From Flagellimonas chongwuensis (GTDB taxonomy: Bacteria > Bacteroidota > Bacteroidia > Flavobacteriales > Flavobacteriaceae), in assembly GCF_013376415.1 (NCBI RefSeq), contig NZ_WYET01000001.1:62001-126000 (forward strand): 64,000 bases of DNA. Reading direction: 5' to 3'. A program made the translations under genes and the position numbers. Shown in pieces: positions 9,215 through 17,699 of this stretch. The notes beneath the pieces are model-generated. The model had not been told where the DNA came from, ran no database searches, and worked only from the letters and a program-made list of their open reading frames with translations. Positions within the stretch are counted from its first letter, which is position 1. The number at the start of each line of letters is the position of its first letter.

Positions 9215-11347
9215 ATGCAACTTGTCCCCTATATCGTCCGCCATACCAATCTTTCAGAGCAAAGTGTGGAGAACACCGTTTCGCTTTTAAACCAAGACTG
9301 TACCGTTCCCTTTATTTCCCGATATCGAAAGGAACTTACTGGAAATTTGGATGAGGTCCAGATCGGTTCCATTGTCGAATTCAAGAACCAGTTTGAGGCG
9401 TTGGAAAAGCGAAAATCCGCCATCATCAAAGCTGTTAAGGAACAAGATGCCCTTACCCCCGAACTGAAAGCCAAGTTTTTGAACTGTACCGATATGACCA
9501 GTTTGGAAGACCTCTACCTTCCGTTCAAAAAAAGTAAAAAGACCAAGGCCGAGACCGCACGAAAAAATGGATTGGAGCCTTTGGCCAAAATCATTATGGC
9601 GCAACGGAGCGATGAAATCGAATACATTGCCTCCAAATATCTCAACAAGGACGTCATCAACGAAGACGATGCCCTCGAGGGAGCCCGTCATATTATTTCC
9701 GAATGGGTCAATGAGCGTACCGATATCCGTAACCAATTCCGGGGCCAGTTGGAGCGATATGCCTTGATCACGACCAAGGTTGTCAAAACCAAAAAAGACG
9801 AAGAGAAGGCCCAAAAGTTCCGCGACTATTTTGATTGGAGCGAACCTTTGAACCGATGCCCATCCCATCGATTTTTGGCGATAATGCGAGCAGAAAAAGA
9901 AGGATTTATCCGAATAAAAGTGGAGATAGATGATGAAAGGGCGCTTCAAAATATCGAAAGGCGCATCATTAAAACAAATAATGCCTGTGCAGAACAAATT
10001 GAACTGGCCATTGCGGATGCCTACAAACGACTGTTGTTACCATCCCTATCCAACGAACTTTTAAAAGCGGCCAAGGAAAAGGCAGATGCAGATGCCATTC
10101 AGGTGTTTTCCAAAAACTTGAAGCAACTATTGCTCGGTGCTCCTTTGGGCGAAAAACGAATCTTGGCCATTGACCCGGGTTTTAGAACAGGGTGTAAAAT
10201 AGTTTGTTTGGACGAGCAGGGCGATTTAAAGCACAATGAGACCATTTATCCCCATCCCCCTCAGCGGGACAGTTCCGGAGCCATCAAAAAGATAAGTTCG
10301 TTGGTAGATGCTTACAAAATCGAAGCAATCGCCATAGGCAATGGAACGGCATCGCGCGAGACCGAACAATTGGTAAAACGCATACCCTTCAAAAAACCGA
10401 TTGAGGTGTTTGTGGTCAGTGAAGCCGGTGCATCCATTTATTCGGCTTCCAAAATTGCTCGTGATGAATTTCCAAATTATGATGTAACGGTTCGTGGAGC
10501 CGTTTCCATCGGGCGCCGATTGGCCGACCCCTTGGCCGAACTGGTGAAAATCGATGCAAAATCCATCGGAGTTGGCCAATACCAACACGATGTGGACCAG
10601 ACTCAATTAAAGACATCTTTGGACACGGTGGTGGAAAGCTGTGTGAACTCTGTCGGCGTTAACATCAACACGGCAAGTGTACCCCTTTTAAGCTATGTTT
10701 CCGGTATTGGACCCAAACTTGCAGAAAATATCGTTGTTCACAGAAATGAAAATGGGGCATTCAAAAGCCGCGAAGAAATTAAAAATGTAGCTCGATTGGG
10801 CGGAAAAGCTTTTGAACAGAGTGCAGGTTTCTTGCGCATCAAAAATGGTGAAAATCCTTTGGATGATTCCGCCGTGCACCCAGAGAGCTACAACCTAGTT
10901 TCAAAAATGGCGAAGGACCAAGGTGTGTCACTAAAGGAAATCGTTGGCAACACTTCTGCCCTTAAGGGCATCAACCTAAAATCTTACTGCACCGAATCCA
11001 TTGGTATGCCGACTTTGGAGGATATTTTAAAGGAATTGGAAAAACCGGGATTGGACCTTAGGGAAAAGGCCAAAGTTTTCACCTTTAACCAAAATATAAA
11101 AGAGATTACCGATTTACATAAAGGTCAGTTGCTTCCGGGAATTGTCAACAATATTACCAACTTTGGCTGTTTTGTGGATATCGGGATCAAGGAAAGTGGA
11201 TTGATCCACATTTCCAACCTATCGGATACTTTTGTAAAGGATGTAAACGAACATGTGAGTCTTCATCAGCAGGTGGTGGTGAAAGTTTTGGATGTGGACG
11301 TGGCAAGAAAACGCATACAGTTGGCACTGCATAAAAAAGGTGCCTAA
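9215..11347 (+). CDS. tex: Tex family RNA-binding transcription accessory protein
   Basis: The 710-residue protein has the complete Tex layout. The N-terminal helical domain contains the family's IVRHTNLSEQSVENTVSLL and VPFISRYRKE motifs. An RNase H-like YqgF domain (ILAIDPGFRTGCKIVCLDE) starts near residue 313. Helix-hairpin-helix elements (LLSYVSGIGPKLAENIV) lie near 490-505, and a C-terminal S1 RNA-binding domain (GQLLPGIVNNITNFGCFVDIG) covers about 635-706. Tex proteins bind nucleic acid and affect transcription and stress tolerance. The stop codon overlaps the start of the next gene by one base, so the two are translationally coupled. Confidence 0.96.
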   Translation: MQLVPYIVRHTNLSEQSVENTVSLLNQDCTVPFISRYRKELTGNLDEVQIGSIVEFKNQFEALEKRKSAIIKAVKEQDALTPELKAKFLNCTDMTSLEDLYLPFKKSKKTKAETARKNGLEPLAKIIMAQRSDEIEYIASKYLNKDVINEDDALEGARHIISEWVNERTDIRNQFRGQLERYALITTKVVKTKKDEEKAQKFRDYFDWSEPLNRCPSHRFLAIMRAEKEGFIRIKVEIDDERALQNIERRIIKTNNACAEQIELAIADAYKRLLLPSLSNELLKAAKEKADADAIQVFSKNLKQLLLGAPLGEKRILAIDPGFRTGCKIVCLDEQGDLKHNETIYPHPPQRDSSGAIKKISSLVDAYKIEAIAIGNGTASRETEQLVKRIPFKKPIEVFVVSEAGASIYSASKIARDEFPNYDVTVRGAVSIGRRLADPLAELVKIDAKSIGVGQYQHDVDQTQLKTSLDTVVESCVNSVGVNINTASVPLLSYVSGIGPKLAENIVVHRNENGAFKSREEIKNVARLGGKAFEQSAGFLRIKNGENPLDDSAVHPESYNLVSKMAKDQGVSLKEIVGNTSALKGINLKSYCTESIGMPTLEDILKELEKPGLDLREKAKVFTFNQNIKEITDLHKGQLLPGIVNNITNFGCFVDIGIKESGLIHISNLSDTFVKDVNEHVSLHQQVVVKVLDVDVARKRIQLALHKKGA

Positions 11348-12249
11348 TGCTCAAGATTGCCTACCATCCCATATACAAACATCCCTTGCCAGAAGGCCAT
11401 CGGTTCCCGATGATCAAATACGAATTACTGCCACAACAATTACTTTATGAAGGTACTTGCTCCGTAGACAACTTTTTTGAACCTTCCTTTCCTGAAGACC
11501 ATCATATTTTGGCCGCCCACGATGATAATTATTATAAAAATCTAGTTGGCCTACAACTTTCCAAAAGTGAAGCCAGAAAGATTGGTTTTCCCTTGAGTGA
11601 AGAGTTAGTTAAACGGGAACGTATCATAGCCGACGGGACCATAAAAGGTTGCGATTTTGCCATTGCGAACGGCATTGCCATGAACATTGCGGGAGGAACA
11701 CACCATGCTTACTCCGACCGGGGCGAAGCTTTTTGCATGTTGAACGACCAAGCGATTGGTGCCAAGTACCTTTTGAACCATAAATTGGCCGAAAAAATTC
11801 TGATTGTGGACTTGGATGTCCACCAAGGCAATGGTACGGCCGAAATTTTTCAGACCGACCATTCTGTATTTACATTTTCCATACACGGCAAGGGCAATTA
11901 TCCGTTTAAAAAGGAAATATCTGACCTTGATATTCCTTTGGAAAAAGGCACTACGGATGATGAATATCTTTCCACACTAAAAAAGACATTACCAGAATTA
12001 TTGGAACATCTCCAACCCGATTTTATCTTTTATCTCTGTGGTGTGGATGTACTGGAATCGGATAAACTCGGCACCTTGTCCATGACCTTGGAAGGATGCA
12101 AGGAGCGGGACCGCTTTGTACTTCAAACTTGCCATGACTCGCAAATACCCGTTCAATGCAGTATGGGTGGCGGGTATTCTCCAGATATCAAAATAATTGT
12201 TGAGGCACATGCCAATACTTTTCGATTGGCAAAAGATATTTATGAGTAA
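11347..12249 (+). CDS. Histone deacetylase family hydrolase (acetoin utilisation/HDAC-like)
   Basis: This is a 300-residue cytoplasmic enzyme of the zinc-dependent arginase/deacetylase fold. Visible active-site motifs are GGTHHAYSDRGEAFC (paired His), IVDLDVHQGNGTAEIF (Asp and His metal ligands), CGVDVLESDKLGTLSMT (Asp ligand) and MGGGYS (the transition-state region). Bacterial members remove acetyl or related acyl groups from small molecules or proteins; the substrate here cannot be read from the sequence. It overlaps the tex stop by one base (TAATG), indicating an operon with tex. Confidence 0.92.
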   Translation: MLKIAYHPIYKHPLPEGHRFPMIKYELLPQQLLYEGTCSVDNFFEPSFPEDHHILAAHDDNYYKNLVGLQLSKSEARKIGFPLSEELVKRERIIADGTIKGCDFAIANGIAMNIAGGTHHAYSDRGEAFCMLNDQAIGAKYLLNHKLAEKILIVDLDVHQGNGTAEIFQTDHSVFTFSIHGKGNYPFKKEISDLDIPLEKGTTDDEYLSTLKKTLPELLEHLQPDFIFYLCGVDVLESDKLGTLSMTLEGCKERDRFVLQTCHDSQIPVQCSMGGGYSPDIKIIVEAHANTFRLAKDIYE

Positions 12250-12278
12250 TTTTGCCGACTGTTTTTGTTTATAACCCC

Positions 12279-13121
12279 ATGAAAGCATTTAGATACCTCG
12301 TTCTTATTTTACTGACCTCTCAGGTGACAGGTCAAGAATTACAGCCAAAAAAAGAAAAAAATCTTTGGAACAACTTTACCTACGATGTGGGCAATATGTT
12401 CGGCGGAGTGGGTTATTCCTATTCCCGTCCGTTTCACTGGCAGGGGAACGATTGGGCCAATTTTGGTTATTTGACCGGGGGCACACTTCTCCTTTTTACC
12501 GCTGATGAAGAGCTCAACCGCTGGAAAAACGGTTTTGACCAAGACATTCCAGATGTGATTATGGATTATGGCCATGAGTACGGAAGTCCCGAAAACAATT
12601 ATATGCTTACCGGTGGAGTTTACCTAGCAGGTCTCTTCACCAAGAATGAAAAACTGAGACGTACCGGAGTACTCTTGATTTCCTCTGCCACAGCCGGAGG
12701 TTTTCTTCAACAAGTGAGTAAACGTATCATTGGTAGGGCCCGTCCCAAAAGTGGAGCAGGTCCGGCAACCTTCGACCCACTGCACCTGGACCGTGTGTAC
12801 GATTACGACTCATTTCCTTCGGGCCACGCGATGTTGGCGTTCAGCAACGCCTATGCCATTGCCAAACAGTTTAAGAGCCCATGGGTAAAGGGAGGATTGT
12901 ATACCATTGGTATGATTCCAGGACTGGTCAGGGTAATGGATGATTTTCATTGGGTCTCCGATGTTGCCTTCAGCACAGTTCTGAGTATTTTTATTGTGGA
13001 GTCCATCGACAGGTACCTTGATTCCAAATACGATGAAAAATATAATGACCAAAAACCAAAAAATGTAAGTTGGAATCTTTCCTTTGGACCAAACACGTTA
13101 GGCCTCTCTCTTCATTTTTAA
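12279..13121 (+). CDS. Exported PAP2 family phosphatase
   Basis: The ATG at 12279 gives a 280-residue product whose start (MKAFRYLVLILLTSQVTGQ) is a signal peptide; an in-frame TTG at 12252 would add nine residues that spoil it. The PAP2 signature is complete: KRIIGRARP, PSGHA and RVMDDFHWVSDV supply the catalytic and phosphate-binding residues. Family members dephosphorylate lipid phosphates such as phosphatidic acid or undecaprenyl pyrophosphate on the periplasmic side. The gene starts 29 bases after the deacetylase-like gene and may be co-transcribed with it. Confidence 0.92.
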   Translation: MKAFRYLVLILLTSQVTGQELQPKKEKNLWNNFTYDVGNMFGGVGYSYSRPFHWQGNDWANFGYLTGGTLLLFTADEELNRWKNGFDQDIPDVIMDYGHEYGSPENNYMLTGGVYLAGLFTKNEKLRRTGVLLISSATAGGFLQQVSKRIIGRARPKSGAGPATFDPLHLDRVYDYDSFPSGHAMLAFSNAYAIAKQFKSPWVKGGLYTIGMIPGLVRVMDDFHWVSDVAFSTVLSIFIVESIDRYLDSKYDEKYNDQKPKNVSWNLSFGPNTLGLSLHF

Positions 13122-13203
13122 ACCATTGGGGACTTAATTGTGTTAATTATTTATTTAGATTGATTTAAAATAATTATTTTCGTGCCCTATTTCACCATCA
13201 GCA

Positions 13204-13368
13204 ATGGGCAAGAAGAAAAAAGAAAAGAAGAAACTAAAAAAAGCTTTGCTACGGGAATTACCCCCGACCGGCAAAGTAAAATCCAAGTGCTGCGAAAAAT
13301 ACAAGAAAAGCGAAAAAAAACGCTGTAAAAAGTGTCCGTGCTTTGATCTGATGCAAAAAGTAGCCTAA
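13204..13368 (+). CDS. Small Lys/Cys-rich protein (54 aa)
   Basis: This short frame encodes 54 residues. The N-terminus is a lysine run (MGKKKKEKKKLKK) and the C-terminal half carries four cysteines as CC and CKKC followed by PCF (CCEKYKKSEKKRCKKCPCF), a possible small metal-binding knuckle. I recall similar small proteins in other Flavobacteriia, all without function. The strong charge and compact Cys pattern suggest a cytoplasmic nucleic-acid or ribosome-associated protein, which is inference only. It stands alone between the PAP2 gene and the M28 peptidase. Confidence 0.7.
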   Translation: MGKKKKEKKKLKKALLRELPPTGKVKSKCCEKYKKSEKKRCKKCPCFDLMQKVA

Positions 13369-13444
13369 CTATCCTCTTTTAAATTCCTTTTTCAATCACA
13401 TTCGGTTTCCGTATTTGTCCTATTTTTAGGGCAAACTAGAAACT

Positions 13445-14998
13445 ATGATTAAAAAAACCTCTTTTTTACTTACCATGCTCCTTGTCTCCAGCATGTCCAT
13501 ATTGGCACAGGACAAGGATGCGGTTATTGAAGCAATTATTCAAGAAGCCAACGAAAACTCACAATTGGAAACTCTTGGCCATCAACTAATGGATGGTATT
13601 GGCCCTCGTTTAGTGGGTACTCCCCAAATGAAAAAAGCCCACGATTGGGCCGCGGCAAAATACGAGAGTTGGGGTATCCCCGCCCGTAACGAGCAATGGG
13701 GCGAATGGAAAGGATGGGAACGTGGCATTAGCCATATTGATATGGTACATCCCAGAGTCCAAAGTCTAAGGGGCACGCAATTGGCTTGGAGCCCAAGTAC
13801 ACCGAAAAAGGGGGTTACTGCGGAGTTGGTTGTTCTACCAACAGTTTCCGACTCCATGGAATTCAAAAATTGGCTTCCGAATGTTAAGGGTAAACTGGTA
13901 ATGATATCCATGCCACAACCTACAGGAAGACCAGATTACAACTGGGAAGAGTTTGCCACCGAAAAGTCGTTTGAAAAAATGAAGGATGAGCGTGAAGAGC
14001 AATCCAAAGCGTGGGACCAAAACATGGGCAACATTGGATTGAACCGACGTTCTTTACCCATTGCCCTTGAAGAAGCAGGTGCTGTCGGAATCGTTGCCTC
14101 GTATTGGTCAAACGGTTTTGGAGTAAACAAAATATTCGGGGCCTACACCAAAGAAGTCCCTACGATAGATTTGGAACTGGAGGATTATGGGATGCTGTAT
14201 CGCTTGGTTGAATCGGGACAGAAACCTCAGCTACATGTAGTTGCAGAATCCAAAGAATTGGGTAAAATGCCCACCTTCAACACTATTGCAGAAATTAAAG
14301 GTTCAGAAAAGCCTGATGAATATGTGATTCTTTCCGCCCATTTTGATTCTTGGGACGGTGGAACCGGCGCAACAGACAATGGTACGGGAACCTTGGTGAT
14401 GATGGAAGCCATGCGTATTCTGAAAAAAGCATATCCCAACCCAAAGCGAACCATTTTGGTCGGGCATTGGGGAAGCGAAGAGCAGGGACTTAACGGGTCC
14501 AGAGCCTTTGTGGAAGACAATCCTGAGATTGTTGAGGGAGTACAGGCCCTATTCAACCAAGATAATGGTACTGGAAGAGTGGTCCGAATTTCCGGAGGCG
14601 GATTTTTGAATGCTTACGATTATTTGGGTAAATGGCTTCACGAAGTGCCTACAGAAATTACTGATGAAATTGAAACTACCTTCCCCGGAACACCGGCACG
14701 TGGCGGTTCGGATTATGCATCTTTCCAGGCAGCAGGAGCACCGGCTTTTAGTTTGAGCTCTTTGAACTGGTCCTACTGGAACTATACTTGGCACACCAAC
14801 AGGGATACTTACGACAAAATTATTTTTGATGATGTAAGAAACAATGCCATTTTAACAGCTATTTTGGCCTACATGGCCAGCGAGCACCCTGAAAAAACAT
14901 CTCGAGAAAAAGCAGTATTGCCGATTAGCAATAGAACTGGCGAGCAATTGGAGTGGCCAGAGCCACGCTCACCTGAGCGTAACGGAGGTCAGAATTAA
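13445..14998 (+). CDS. Secreted M28 family zinc peptidase
   Basis: The 517-residue protein starts with a signal peptide (MIKKTSFLLTMLLVSSMSILAQ). A protease-associated-like insert lies around 130-260. The M28 catalytic core follows: LSAHFDSWDGGTGATDNGTG carries the first His and bridging Asp, and VGHWGSEEQGLNGSRAFV carries the catalytic and metal-binding Glu pair. A later GGSDYASFQAAGAPAF and the His in TWHTNRDTYDK complete the site. Such enzymes are periplasmic or secreted aminopeptidases/carboxypeptidases. A strong terminator follows directly. Confidence 0.93.
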   Translation: MIKKTSFLLTMLLVSSMSILAQDKDAVIEAIIQEANENSQLETLGHQLMDGIGPRLVGTPQMKKAHDWAAAKYESWGIPARNEQWGEWKGWERGISHIDMVHPRVQSLRGTQLAWSPSTPKKGVTAELVVLPTVSDSMEFKNWLPNVKGKLVMISMPQPTGRPDYNWEEFATEKSFEKMKDEREEQSKAWDQNMGNIGLNRRSLPIALEEAGAVGIVASYWSNGFGVNKIFGAYTKEVPTIDLELEDYGMLYRLVESGQKPQLHVVAESKELGKMPTFNTIAEIKGSEKPDEYVILSAHFDSWDGGTGATDNGTGTLVMMEAMRILKKAYPNPKRTILVGHWGSEEQGLNGSRAFVEDNPEIVEGVQALFNQDNGTGRVVRISGGGFLNAYDYLGKWLHEVPTEITDEIETTFPGTPARGGSDYASFQAAGAPAFSLSSLNWSYWNYTWHTNRDTYDKIIFDDVRNNAILTAILAYMASEHPEKTSREKAVLPISNRTGEQLEWPEPRSPERNGGQN

Positions 14999-15010
14999 AA
15001 CTACATACAA

Positions 15011-15038
15011 AAAAACGCCCCAAAATTGGGGCGTTTTT
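15011..15038. terminator. Bidirectional rho-independent terminator
   Basis: AAAAACGCCCC (15011-15021) is the exact reverse complement of GGGGCGTTTTT (15028-15038), separated by a six-base loop. The A-run and T-run let it stop transcription from either side. It sits between the convergent M28 peptidase gene and the minus-strand gene ending at 15059. Confidence 0.9.
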
Positions 15039-15058
15039 CAACTAACTAAAATCTATGT

Positions 15059-15472
15059 TTACAAAATTCGGGGCGATGCTATTTGCTGTGCCTCAACAAA
15101 GGCCTCTTTCGAGATATCTTGTTTGGCTTTATAGGTAAAATATAAACTGGTTCGTTGATAATAATAGTCGCTATGCTCACAATGATTCCCGCACGATTGC
15201 GCGTGCTCTGAGTAGGCAGACTGTTTGGCTTTCATATAAATATGGTAAGACGCATTATCTTGGGTCTCCAAATCATTTTCATAGCTTGTTTGATCCTTCC
15301 AAAAATCCTTCTCATCCTCCATAGAGAAAAAAACAGACAATTGTTCGTGTTGGGCATCCTTACGAGCCTGTTTTTCATAAAAAGGGATTTCATTATCCTG
15401 TGCGGATATTTTAGTGATTACCCCTAGGGCAAAAAGTGCTACTATTTGAACTCTTAATCTCATCCCTCGCAT
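15059..15472 (-). CDS. Exported protein of unknown function
   Basis: This 137-residue protein has a signal peptide (VQIVALFALGVITKISAQ) followed by a mature part of about 110 residues. The mature part is rich in Asp, Glu, Lys and Tyr, with a Cys pair in SCGNHCEHSDYYYQ. The start may be the second Met (MRLRV, 15463), which gives a more usual leader. I do not recognise the family. It converges on the M28 peptidase gene across a shared terminator. Confidence 0.65.
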   Translation of the reverse strand: MRGMRLRVQIVALFALGVITKISAQDNEIPFYEKQARKDAQHEQLSVFFSMEDEKDFWKDQTSYENDLETQDNASYHIYMKAKQSAYSEHAQSCGNHCEHSDYYYQRTSLYFTYKAKQDISKEAFVEAQQIASPRIL

Positions 15473-15560
15473 TTATTATATGTACGTTGTTCATTCGAAA
15501 AAAGTTCTGGCGTTTGTCCTTATAACAACAAAAAAGAATTATACCCTACTGCCTCGAACA

Positions 15561-15588
15561 AAAAAGGAGGCTATGCCCCCCTCTTTTT
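15561..15588 (-). terminator. Probable terminator after ssb
   Basis: On the minus strand, a hairpin with a G/C-rich stem (AGAGGGGGGCATAGCCTCC) ends in a run of T residues (complement of the A-run at 15561-15565). It lies 19 bases beyond the ssb stop codon. The stem is imperfect. Confidence 0.5.
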
Positions 15589-15606
15589 ATCCATTGGAAT
15601 ACTTGA

Positions 15607-15939
15607 TTATTTTCCAAGCATCAACAATTCATTACATTTAATTTCTGTGATGTATCTTTTTTCGCCCTCGTTGGTCTCGTAAGAGCGATTTATAAGTTTC
15701 CCTTCTATCATTACCTCTTTCCCTTTTGATAAAAAATCCTCTGTTATTTCAGCTAATTTGCCCCACGCTACAATATTGTGCCACTGCGTATCTGTTACCT
15801 TTTCGCCCTTTGCATTTTTGTAGGATTCATTTGTTGCGATGGAAAATTTGGCCAATTTGGCACCATTTTCCAGTGTGATGATTTCCGGGTCGTTTCCCAA
15901 GTTTCCGATCAATTGTACTTTGTTTCTAAGTGAGTTCAT
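15607..15939 (-). CDS. ssb: Short single-stranded DNA-binding protein
   Basis: This 110-residue protein is a single OB-fold SSB domain: it begins NKVQLIGNLGNDPEI, continues AKFSIATNESYKNAKGEKV, and has TQWHNIVAWGKLAEI and KGKEVMIEGKL. It binds single-stranded DNA during replication, repair or recombination. It ends at the OB fold and lacks the flexible tail and acidic DDIPF-like tip through which housekeeping SSBs recruit partners, so it is likely an accessory SSB. Upstream lies a region full of dyad-symmetric repeats (16047-16077) that may regulate it. Confidence 0.92.
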   Translation of the reverse strand: MNSLRNKVQLIGNLGNDPEIITLENGAKLAKFSIATNESYKNAKGEKVTDTQWHNIVAWGKLAEITEDFLSKGKEVMIEGKLINRSYETNEGEKRYITEIKCNELLMLGK

Positions 15940-15996
15940 AGTAATTAAGATTTAAGATTTGAACATGTATCCATCGAACTTCATTGCTCGACGAGG

Positions 15997-16077
15997 CAAA
16001 CTTAGAAGCATCAGAAAGTATTATTTGGTTTGTAATCGTTTGCTTTCGTTTGTAAACGTATGTAAACAATTACATAC
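15997..16077. promoter_or_regulatory. ssb promoter -7 box and operator-like dyads
   Basis: On the minus strand 16004-15997 reads TAAGTTTG, a perfect TAnnTTTG box, about 58 bases before the ssb ATG; I see no good -33 element. Just upstream of it are a palindrome CGTTTGTAAACG (16047-16058) and the exact inverted repeat GTATGTAA/TTACATAC (16058-16065 and 16070-16077). GTTTGTAA also recurs at 16028-16035. This clustering between divergent genes looks like a regulator-binding site. Confidence 0.45.
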
Positions 16078-16139
16078 AATTAAAAGTGACCTAAGAATGC
16101 TAACTGTGTCTTATTAATTAACCAATAACTTCTTAGTTC

Positions 16140-16364
16140 ATGTCAATCAGAAGTATCAATAAATATATTGTTGTTAAAAGATTTAGTTTGGGCAAGGTGC
16201 TATATGATAAATCGGATACCATTTATGTACAGGAACATGACCCTGTAAACAAAGAACCCCAGAAGGTTTTCAACGGTGAGAAAGAGTATGTTACCGATAT
16301 TTCTTCAGACGTATACCTTTCATTGCGCAAAGGATTCATTATAGACGATCAGGAAACAGACTGA
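16140..16364 (+). CDS. Small protein of unknown function (74 aa)
   Basis: This is a 74-residue, soluble-looking protein (SINKYIVVKRFSLGKVLYD, then EKEYVTDISSDVYLSLRKG) without signal or membrane segments. I do not recognise the family. It is divergent from ssb and shares its repeat-rich upstream region. The following 211 bases to the Dps gene contain no gene that I can support. Confidence 0.5.
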   Translation: MSIRSINKYIVVKRFSLGKVLYDKSDTIYVQEHDPVNKEPQKVFNGEKEYVTDISSDVYLSLRKGFIIDDQETD

Positions 16365-16575
16365 TCGCAACTGTGTTAAAGCACCAAACAAAGACGATTT
16401 TTAGTAATCCGCCTAGCCAAAGCTTACTTATCCCCTACCCAATAGTGGCCACAGGCCAATTTAGCACCAAAAGAATCCTCGCATACCTTTTGCATCAATA
16501 TTTACATCATTTCAATCAATCCGCGCGCGTGTTGGTATGTAATTTTATAGAAAACAAATCAAAAAAATCTATTAT

Positions 16576-17070
16576 ATGGAAGCTGTTAAAGCAAAAAATA
16601 AAACTTTTAAAAAACTAGGATTCACTTATTTAGAAACTGCTGAAATAGTAGTAAGTCTAAATACTCTTTTGGCCAACTATCAGGTTTTCTATAATAAACT
16701 GAGAAATTTCCATTGGAATATCGAAGGGCCAGAGTTCTTTGAACTTCATGAGGAGTTCGAGAACGAATACAATACGGTAAAAGAAAACATTGATATTGTT
16801 GCCGAAAGAATCCGTGTATTTGGCGTAAAAAGTAATTTTTCGCTTAAAAAAACCCTTGAGCTTTCAAAAATAAAAGAGCAGGAAAAAAATATTTCCGCAC
16901 TGGAAATGGTCAGGGAAGTATTGCACGATTACGAAATTCTCCATGATAGCATGTTGGATGCCGTAAATGCAGCACTGGAAACAGGCGATGTGGTCACAGA
17001 GAACATGCTAACGGAATTTATGACAGCGTTGGAGAAAAGACACTGGATGTTCACCGCTTACCTAAAATAG
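16576..17070 (+). CDS. dps: Dps-like DNA-protecting ferritin
   Basis: The 164-residue protein has the Dps four-helix ferritin layout. LRNFHWNIEGPEFFELHEEFE and ENIDIVAERIRVFG carry the His, Asp and Glu residues of the inter-subunit ferroxidase site, and the C-terminal helices (LTEFMTALEKRHWMFTAYL) complete the bundle. Dps dodecamers store iron, consume peroxide and shield DNA during starvation or oxidative stress. The upstream 200 bases probably hold its promoter, though I see no perfect consensus. Confidence 0.95.
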   Translation: MEAVKAKNKTFKKLGFTYLETAEIVVSLNTLLANYQVFYNKLRNFHWNIEGPEFFELHEEFENEYNTVKENIDIVAERIRVFGVKSNFSLKKTLELSKIKEQEKNISALEMVREVLHDYEILHDSMLDAVNAALETGDVVTENMLTEFMTALEKRHWMFTAYLK

Positions 17071-17119
17071 TTGAAGCACACATTCAGCGAACTGATTTAT
17101 TAACTATAAAAATTATACT

Positions 17120-17590
17120 ATGAAAAAGCTCATTACCATACTATCACTAGCAACCCTAACCGCTTTTGCAGGTTATGGTCAAAATAAAAATTCCGGGGTC
17201 ATGAAGGCCACTACGCAATTAAAGACCTTTACCGTTTCCGAAAATGGAAAGGAAAAGGAATATAGCGTAAAGGTGATGGAACGAAGGAACTATACCATGG
17301 AACTGGACAGTAAGGACAAGGGCATGGTGAACCAAGATAGGAAACCATCCTCCGCATACGTCACCAAATTGGTGGCCATAGATAGTGACTCAGACCCTAA
17401 TTACGACGATTATATGGTACTAAAATACAAAGGTTCCGAAAGGAACAACTTTGAGGTGGTACAGACCGATAACGGTTTTGATATTAACGTTGACGATAGG
17501 TCCATGCACTACAATGTGCTGGAAAGCAATTACCTCATTGACAAGAAGGATAAAAGCTTCTTTATAATTGAGGAATTTGAATCGGAATAG
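17120..17590 (+). CDS. Exported protein of unknown function
   Basis: This 156-residue protein has a signal peptide (MKKLITILSLATLTAFAGYGQ). The mature part has charged beta-strand-like stretches (TFTVSENGKEKEYSVKVMER) and ends in an acidic tail. It starts 49 bases after dps and is followed by a strong terminator, so it may be a second gene of the dps transcript. I recognise no family. Confidence 0.7.
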   Translation: MKKLITILSLATLTAFAGYGQNKNSGVMKATTQLKTFTVSENGKEKEYSVKVMERRNYTMELDSKDKGMVNQDRKPSSAYVTKLVAIDSDSDPNYDDYMVLKYKGSERNNFEVVQTDNGFDINVDDRSMHYNVLESNYLIDKKDKSFFIIEEFESE

Positions 17591-17622
17591 TTGATATGAT
17601 TTCGTTTTTTGATTGATGATGG

Positions 17623-17648
17623 AGCCAGGGGTTTTCCCTGGCTTTTTC
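17623..17648 (+). terminator. Rho-independent terminator
   Basis: AGCCAGGG (17623-17630) pairs exactly with CCCTGGCT (17636-17643) around a five-base loop, followed by a T-run. It ends the dps/secreted-protein transcript. Confidence 0.88.
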
Positions 17649-17682
17649 TTTGTTCAAATCGATGGATTAAAACTTATATTTG
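17649..17682 (+). promoter_or_regulatory. Bacteroidota-type promoter for the acetyltransferase gene
   Basis: TTTG (17649-17652) and TATATTTG (17675-17682) match the Bacteroidota -33/-7 elements with a 22-base spacer. Transcription would start about 10 bases before the ATG at 17700. Confidence 0.55.
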
Positions 17683-17699
17683 AACTTTAAATTCAACCT

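Noticed and set aside
9287..9997. 236-codon minus-strand frame inside tex
   Set aside because: It lies fully opposite conserved Tex coding sequence, and its product has no recognisable motif. It is a shadow of the tex codon pattern.
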